From the NCBI GenBank assembly GCA_021495925.1, contig JAKEKT010000015.1:62001-126000 (forward strand): a DNA stretch of 64,000 nt. The letters are read 5' to 3'. The stretch is from Diplodia intermedia (taxonomy: Eukaryota > Ascomycota > Dothideomycetes > Botryosphaeriales > Botryosphaeriaceae). Under the pieces are notes generated by a model, which saw nothing but the letters and a program-made list of their open reading frames with translations, had not been told where the DNA came from and searched no databases. This document shows positions 58,021 to 64,000 of the stretch, in pieces. A program made the translations under genes and the position numbers. The number at the start of each line of letters is the position of its first letter. The first letter of the stretch is position 1.

Positions 58021-59986
58021 ATGCCTTTTGGAATTTTGGAGGATCATAATATGGAGGTGGTGCCGGGAACGGGTTCGTCCGTTGTCATTCGCCAAAAAAG
58101 TGTTGAAGCGAATTGAGTGTGCTGACGAAAATGCACGCACAGCGTTGATGAACGACCAATCCGACCTGCCTCCCGAGCTCCAAGACATACCAGCAGACCA
58201 CCTGAAGCATGGAACGGGCAAGTTCTCGCACATCCTGCTCGTACCGCAGCCATCAGACTCGCCAAACGACCCATTGAACTGGCCGCTCTGGAAGAAAGAC
58301 AGTCAGTGTTCCTTCCCCCCGTCGTCCCCATAGAAGAAAAGTCTGTGACCAGTACTAACATTTTTCGTGTCGTACCCAGTGATACTTCTTATCGTCGGCT
58401 TCGCGGCAGGCGTCGTCGGCGCATACGGTCCGATGCTTGGGCCCGGCTTCGTCCCCATCTCGCAGCAGCTGGGCATATCCGTCAACACGCTCTCGCAATC
58501 GACGGCCTGGCTCATCCTGACTCTCGGACTGTGTGTGTTCCTCATCAATCCGATCGCGAAGATGTACGGGAAGCGCCCGGTCTACATCGGCGCCATCATC
58601 ATTCTCTTCATCGTCAGCATCTGGGGCGCAGTTGCGGACAACTACAGTTCTTTCCTTGGGAGCCGTATAATCGGCGGGATTGGTAAGTAACGGATTGTGA
58701 CGGAAATTGGATATCCTGCTGATTAGATGAAGGAATGGCACCCTACGAGGTTTTGGTCCAAGCCACCATCTCCGACATCTACTTCGTCCACGAGCGCGCC
58801 ACGCGACTGGCGGTGTGGAACCTGTTCCTCCTCTGCGGCATCGCCGGCGCCTCGTTCATCTCGGGCTACATCATCGAAAACCTGGGTTACAAGTGGACCT
58901 TTGGCGTCTGCGCCATCCTCTTCGGCCTCAGCATGTTCGGCATCATCTTCTTCGTGCCAGAGACGGCATACATCCGCGAAGGCACCGCGCCCACCAGGAA
59001 CTTTGCAAACGAAAAAGGAGGCGGGAGCGACGAAGAATCAAGCGGCCCACGAAAGGAAGGACGCGCGGTGCACATCGAACACGTGATCCACGCGGGCGCG
59101 GACGAGGCGAAGCTATCGTACTGGCAGACGATGCGGCCGTGGACGGGGCACAAGTACTCCAAAGCGCCCATGTGGAAGATCATGGCGCGGCCGTTTGTCA
59201 TGTTCTTCTACCCAGCGGTGCTATGGGGCTTCCTCATCTACGGAACCACCCTCACGTAAGTTGCCTCCAACTCACAGCTCCGCTCGACTGACGGTGGTTA
59301 TTACCAGCTGGATCGTCGTCTTCTCCGTCGTCAACGGCGTCATCTTCGTCGAGCCGCCGTACAACTTCACCGTCGCGCAGACGGGCCTCACCGGGCTCTC
59401 GCCCTTCATCCTCACCATAATCGCCGAGGTCATCTCCGGCCCGCTCAACGACTGGGTGTGCATCAAGCTGACGAAGCGCAACCACGGCGTGTACGAGCCC
59501 GAGTTCCGGCTCGTGCTGATGATCGTGACGGCGATTCTGGGGACGGTCGGTTTCTTCGGCTTCGGGCTGACGGTACACAACGTGACGCACTGGATGGGGC
59601 CGGTCGTGACCTACGGGCTGGCGAACGCGGCGCTGGCGTTCGCGGCCGTGTCGGTGTTTGGATACGTCATCGGTGCGTGAAGCTGCGGCGACCTTCCTAT
59701 TGCGGTAACTTGCTTGGTGCTGACTTGGGTCGCAGATTCGTACCCCAACCTCGCCGAAGAGGCCTTCGTGGCCATCAACGCTCGCAATCTCCTGACGTTC
59801 GGGCTGACGTACTTTGTCAACGACTGGCTGGCGAAGGATGGGCCGCTGGCCGTGTTCAACACGCTGGGGGCGGCCTTCTTGGGCGTGTGCGGGCTGACGA
59901 TGCCGCTGTGGGTCTTTGGGAAGAAGATCAGGAGTTTCATTGCGCGGTGGGACTGGCTGGTGAGGTTTATGTCGGATCTGGAGTGA
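58021..59986 (+). CDS. MFS transporter (DHA1-like, HOL1-type fungal family)
   Basis: Six exons: 58021-58072, 58143-58301, 58380-58682, 58733-59255, 59308-59672 and 59736-59986, all in phase, giving 550 residues. The leader MPFGILEDHNMEVVPGT and the block HLKHGTGKFSHILLVPQPSD then NDPLNWPLWKK are typical of fungal drug:H+ antiporter-like MFS proteins, the latter just before the first membrane span. About twelve hydrophobic segments are visible, split six and six by a hydrophilic loop at about residue 250-310 that carries a Gly/Ser/Glu-rich stretch. The first donor (GTTCGT) is not strong but restores the family leader. Role: proton-coupled uptake or efflux of a small organic compound at the plasma membrane; the neighbouring oxidoreductases hint at their product or substrate. 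Confidence 0.88.
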
Positions 59987-60941
59987 GCGGGGGAGCTGCA
60001 GATAGCAACTGAGGCGATGGCGAGTTAATGCGTGCACGCGTATTGGTCCATGTGGAGGAAGTGGGGTGCCGCTCCGCCGGGCCCGCCGATGGTCTGAGGA
60101 AGGAGCCTCCCACGGCAACGACGACCCAGCACCGATGCAAAATCTCGACCAGCTCTGCTGCCTGGGACTGTGAGTCGAAAGTGGTGCCATGGTGTTTAGA
60201 GATAGGCGGAGCTCGGCGTCATCTTGTGGCCGGGTTTCGACCGCCGCCCGACAAGTCCCGCCCCTCACTCGACTCTGCCTCCCTCTCCTGGGCGAGTGCC
60301 GATCCTGCCTGCGCCGCACTCCGCCCAGCGCCGTTGCGACATGTAAGCGCGTCGAACGTGTTGCGACGATCATACCGTGACGAAGGCCGCCGGCGCAGCA
60401 GGCCTGCAGGCGCGACGCAGCCATGGCCTGATTGACCACTCTTCGACCCCGGATTCTCCACGAACAGCGCCCGCCAAGGTGCAGCAGAAAGGCAGGGCGC
60501 TAGGCCGAAGCAGGCAATCTGGAGTCGGGCGGCCAGTCGGGGCGCGCCGAGAGGAGCTGACGGGTCGGACGACGCAGCTCGATACGGGCGACGTGTGGTG
60601 TGAGCATCACCAGCCTGCATCAAACCACCGCCAATCCTCCCCATTCCACCTCCCCGCGCCCAATAACCGCCCCCGACTCTCTCAGCTGACATCAGGTACT
60701 CCCTCCATCACGACTCCGTCTTTAAATATGCCGCCCAGCTTGCAACCTCCCCTGTCGCCAGCACAAGGATTTGAGCCTCTTTACCTCATACCTACCCCGC
60801 CCTGTACATAACCCCTCCTCTCCTCTCCTCTCTACTGTTTATAATTCAAGGCCTCGCCTTTTTGGAATCTCCCCTCTCTCGCTCTCCGCGAAATCTACTC
60901 TCCACTCCACGGACCTCCATCTCCGCTCTCACACTACCATA
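59987..60941. other. Intergenic region upstream of the MLRQ/B12D gene
   Basis: About 950 bp with a GC-rich first part and, near 60720, a TTTAAATA element that may act as a core promoter about 220 bp before the next ATG. CT-rich leader sequence follows (60810-60840). No further gene seen. Confidence 0.5.
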
Positions 60942-61462
60942 ATGTTTGCCGCCACCCGCGCACCATCCACCATGCTCCGCGCACGGCCCGCCGTCGACCT
61001 GCTGGTCAAGGCCCGGCCCGCCGCCCGCATGTTCCACCAGTCGCCCAAGATGCGCTCCATGCCCAAAGACCCTCATTCCGGTACGCCCTTGACCCCGCCC
61101 ACCACCATCACATATCAAAAAACTCACAGAACCCACCAACAGCCCACACCGTCTCCCAACGCATCCGCCAAGGCGTCAAAGCCATCCCCGTCGAAATCTA
61201 TCCGCTGGGTAAGCGTGCCCAACACTTCCACACCTCGCCCTCCTTCGCCCCGCACAGCCGACAACTCTCCATGACTACGAGTCGGTCGTCGTCGTGCGTC
61301 GAGGCGGTCTCGAGAGAACAGGCGTTGGCTGAGTATGTCGAATGTGCTACAGTCGCCGTCATCACCCTCGGCCTCTCGTTCGGCGTCTACTCGTTTATCC
61401 GGCCCGGTTTGGAGGACCCGACCCTAAGGCTGCATCGGAGTAGGCCGGACGATCGTCATTGA
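60942..61462 (+). CDS. Mitochondrial MLRQ/B12D (NDUFA4-like) subunit
   Basis: Three exons: 60942-61080, 61143-61208 and 61353-61462, with phase-1 introns, giving 104 residues. The first 40 residues are rich in Arg, Ala and Ser without acidic residues (MFAATRAPSTMLRARPAVDL), a classic mitochondrial presequence ending near RMFHQSPK. The mature part has AHTVSQRIRQGVKAIPVEIY, then one membrane span (VAVITLGLSFGVYSFIRPG), then DPTLRLHRSR, the usual end of this family. Fungal members are annotated as the MLRQ subunit of complex I; animal NDUFA4 is now placed with cytochrome c oxidase. It is a housekeeping gene with no evident link to its neighbours. Confidence 0.85.
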
Positions 61463-61787
61463 GTTCGGTTTGGTTGGATGCGTGTTGGGGGGGGGAGGGA
61501 TTGTTTTTAGCGGATTGGTTGGTTGGTTGGTTGGTTGTTGTTGTGATACCATTGGTGTGTACTACTGAGCACTTTTTATCAAAGTGCTGAAATGATAATT
61601 TGTTTAAGTTTTGGAGATGTTTTGGAGATGCGGCTGGATTCTTGCCGTTTTTCTGTGTTTTGCGCATTCAAGCTATCTGACAATTGCCACTAACAAGCTT
61701 GAACAAAGGTTAGCCATCGGCCTCTTCCAGCAATCGTCCCCGACACATCGCTCCAGCCCGCACGTTCCCACGCCGACGTGACCGAAA
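61463..61787. other. Convergent intergenic region, MLRQ/B12D and BTB copy 7
   Basis: About 325 bp with a GGTT repeat near 61514-61536. The 3' ends of the two genes face each other. No gene seen. Confidence 0.6.
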
Positions 61788-63048
61788 TCACTTCCCGCGG
61801 TACCTCAAGCTGCTATTGTGGTTCTTCTCGCCACAATGCGCACAGTGCGCGGGCGTGAAGTCGTCCCTCAGCGCGACCACGAACGCCTTCTTGCACTTGT
61901 AGCACTGCGTGACGATGTAGCCGGTGACGGGCGGGCGGTTCTCGCACATCCTGCGCATCACGTCGACGCAGCACTCGCCGCAGCCCGCGAGGAAGCGGCA
62001 GAAGGCCCTGTCCGGCGCGAGCTCGCGGCCGAACTGCTTGGCGACGACGTCGACGACGCCGGCGCGGATGCCGGCGACGGCGTGCCGCGGGCGCCCGGGG
62101 TGGTACGCCGCGGCGATGATGCCCGCCAGCGCCGGCCTCGCCGCGTCCCACTCCTCCAGCACCGCGCACGCCCGCTCCGTCGCGTGCGCTTGGAGCCCCT
62201 CGACGGCGAAGTAGTCGGCCAGCACGCACAGGTCGATGTGGCGGGACATGGTCGTGGCGACCGCTTCGTCCGCGTCGGCGTCGGCCGCGTAGGTGCCGCA
62301 GTACATGAACTCCAGCATGCGGTTCAGCACGTCGTGGTCGAGGTTGAGGTGCGGGTCGTCGCCCGTGCTGCGTTCGAAGACGAAGCGCTTGGTTTGGGCT
62401 TCCTGGATCGTTTTTGGGAGAGGCGTCAGCGCTGCTGGAAGCATGTGTATTGGGTTCGCTTCACTTCGAGATGATGCTTTTTTTTCTTCTTCTTTTTGGC
62501 TTTCTTACCTTCAGGTTCGACTTGAATGCCTTGACGAAGAAGTCGCTGCTGAGGAGCAGGGGACTGTGCGCTGCGATCTCCTTGCCGTCGGCACAGACAA
62601 TGGTGACGTCGGCCAGCAGCTTGCTCTCGAACAACCTGGAAAAAATGGTCAGAATGCACTTGGGAAGCTTTGCATGTAGCTATGCGAAAGAGGTGAAGAA
62701 AAATCGCTCCTATGGTTGCCACGGAGTTTCTCCATTCGGCAAAACACCATCTCCAAGCTGTGCGCCACTGGCGTAGGCTGTTGAACCGTCGGGGGTATCG
62801 GTTTGCACCTTGGACAACAACGATGCCCGCAAGTCGGGTCGGTAGGGAGATGTCTGCTACCAGGTATGTCTTTGGCGCGCGCCCGCCCCCCGGGGGTGAA
62901 GTGTATGAGCTGGAAAGGTCTGAAAGGTTGTCACTCACCGACGATTGAGGCTCTCGGTCGTTGACCAGGGCGCGTTGCTTCCCTCTTGCCACGCCCTCTG
63001 GGGCTGCGGGTCGGGCTTGGTATCGGGCTTGGGGTCGGGTTCCGACAT
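61788..63048 (-). CDS. BTB/POZ domain protein with C-terminal zinc ribbon (BTB copy 7)
   Basis: Three exons: 62939-63048, 62509-62635 and 61788-62402, giving 283 residues. The leader MSEPDPKPDTKPDPQPQRAW ends CG at a GTGAGT donor; intron 1 is long (62636-62938, 303 nt, phase 2). The middle exon is 127 nt (ADVTIVCADG, AHSPLL, FFVKAFKSNLK) and intron 2 (62403-62508, phase 0) is GTAAGA to CAG. Exon 3 opens EAQTKRFVFERSTGDD and has MLEFMYCGTY. The C-terminus holds CYKC and, about 17 residues later, CAHCGEKN, a clean CxxC...CxxC zinc-ribbon pattern. It is the most diverged copy (AHS instead of CHR/VHK), lies 10 kb from the nearest other copy and is GC-rich in its last exon. It appears intact. Confidence 0.8.
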
Positions 63049-63697
63049 GGTCGGCAGTTGGTGACGCGTCGCGCTGGTCAGTGGCGCCGGAGGAGTAGAA
63101 GAAAGTGAAGTTGCGGACGATGGCTGTTGTGGTTGTAGATGGGCGGCGGGCGGGTGAGCACCTAGAGCACCGGCTAGTCTTACGGTGCCAGCGGCTTGTG
63201 CGTGTGAGGACACTCTGGCGTGCACCGCGATGAAGACGAATGTTTCCGTTGAAGGGTGGCGGTGCGGATTTCGGCGATGCGGCGCGCCGTGCGAGTGTGT
63301 CTTGTTTGTGGCGGAAGGAGAAGAGGTAAGCTGCGAGTGAGATCACAGCGAGGCGGCGTCGATGATTTCGAGTTGTGAGATGATCGGGTTTCGGGCGCTG
63401 CGGATGGTTTGTTGTAGTGGTGAGCAAGAGCGCTTGTGAGGTGGCTGAAGGTGTCACTTTGATACGGAAGACGTAACTCACGCGAATTGCATGCTCAAAA
63501 ACTAGTCATAGGCTCTTGAAGAAGACATAAATCAAGCCGTGCATTTGAACCACTTCTGGCTCACATTTACTTGAACTTCTACGCGGTTTCGGCACGATAC
63601 ATCCTGTTGGACATTGATCGGACACTGCTGTCCAACACATACACTTATACAAGAACAGCAAAAGCTTGTATTACAAGTTTGAAAGAGCTCGAGCAAG
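63049..63697. other. Upstream region of BTB copy 7
   Basis: A 351-codon minus-strand frame (62426-63481) covers much of this region, but it crosses exon 2 and both introns of BTB copy 7 in the wrong frame and is not a gene. A possible fragment of the palindromic repeat lies at 63545-63580. Confidence 0.45.
63545..63580. repeat. Possible fragment of the dispersed palindromic repeat (copy E)
   Basis: GCATTTGAA followed by GCTCACATTTAC resembles the loop and start of the right arm of copy B (GCCTTTGAAGCTCACATTTAC), with about ten extra bases between. The rest of the arm does not match well. Confidence 0.3.
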
Positions 63698-64000
63698 ATG
63701 GATTTGCAAATAAGGCAAGTAAGCCAGCAAGATCCCAAGTTGAGGGCCACCCGTCCCAAAAACCGTCATCAGCGGCCCGCGCAATTCCCACCGTCGAATC
63801 AAAAACCCACCCCAGTCACAGAAGAATTCTCCACAGCCGCAACCCAGACCATCGATAAGACCATTCAACCAACACACGGAACATCCGCCGGCCCCGACGG
63901 CAGAAAAGCCAGCGTGCGAAAGACCTCGACCGCAACGAAGGCCCTCGCGGTGACACATAGCACCGCCACCAGCACGTACACGAGCAGACCACTAAAAGGA
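63698..64000 (+). CDS. Possible 5' end of a gene, cut by the window edge
   Basis: A frame from ATG at 63698 stays open for 101 codons to the end of the window. It is Thr/Ser/Lys/Gln-rich (EEFSTAATQTIDKTIQPTHG) and basic, consistent with a disordered N-terminus. No domain is visible. It may also be chance. Confidence 0.35.
   Translation, partial: MDLQIRQVSQQDPKLRATRPKNRHQRPAQFPPSNQKPTPVTEEFSTAATQTIDKTIQPTHGTSAGPDGRKASVRKTSTATKALAVTHSTATSTYTSRPLKG

Noticed and set aside
62426..63481. A 351-codon minus-strand frame upstream of and overlapping BTB copy 7.
   Set aside because: It reads exon 2 of BTB copy 7 in the wrong frame and crosses both of its introns; the spliced BTB model explains the conserved sequence.
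1..64000. A search for tRNA-like segments (T-arm motifs such as GGTTCGAATCC) and rRNA.
   Set aside because: No segment with a consistent acceptor stem and T-arm was found by eye; a tRNAscan run would settle this.

Overview
The window is nuclear DNA from a filamentous ascomycete (Pezizomycotina, perhaps a Dothideomycete; the class is a guess). It has split genes with short 49-130 nt introns, a GH17 wall glucanase of the btgC type, a medusa-like developmental regulator, a Doa10 ubiquitin ligase, a mitochondrial MLRQ/B12D subunit, and a P450/FAD-monooxygenase/MFS group. No rRNA, tRNA, CRISPR array or intact transposon was seen.

Layout. 0.3-2.9 kb: an intronless unknown membrane-anchored protein (-). 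3.6-8.5 kb: three BTB/POZ genes (-). 9.1-9.9 kb: an APH-fold kinase (+). 11.4-13.6 kb: btgC-like glucanase (-). 20.0-23.5 kb: a medusa-like regulator with a duplicated domain (-), flanked by about 6.5 kb and 12.4 kb of sequence with no credible gene. 35.9-40.7 kb: a giant repeat-rich protein of the fungal family often annotated 'transcription factor hoxa13' (-), ending in RDEL. 41.7-46.7 kb: Doa10-like ER ubiquitin ligase (+), divergent from it. 47.4-52.1 kb: three more BTB genes and two BTB pseudogenes. 53.1-60.0 kb: P450 (-), FAD monooxygenase (+), MFS transporter (+). 60.9-61.5 kb: MLRQ/B12D subunit (+). 61.8-63.0 kb: a seventh BTB gene (-).

The strongest pattern is the BTB family. Once introns are placed by hand, all seven intact genes have three exons: a variable leader, a middle exon of 133 nt (five genes), 139 or 127 nt carrying the first half of the BTB fold, and a long last exon. 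Intron 1 is always phase 2 and intron 2 always phase 0. Two of these introns appear to be GC-AG. Several members end in a CxxC zinc-ribbon-like tail. The two relics, and one gene whose 3' end runs into a relic, show birth and death of copies in this locus.

A second pattern is a family of short palindromic repeats (about 50-110 bp) at 4.9, 14.7, 25.4, 29.9 and possibly 63.5 kb. Exon borders were inferred from splice signals, phase and protein continuity only; no transcript data or database search was available.
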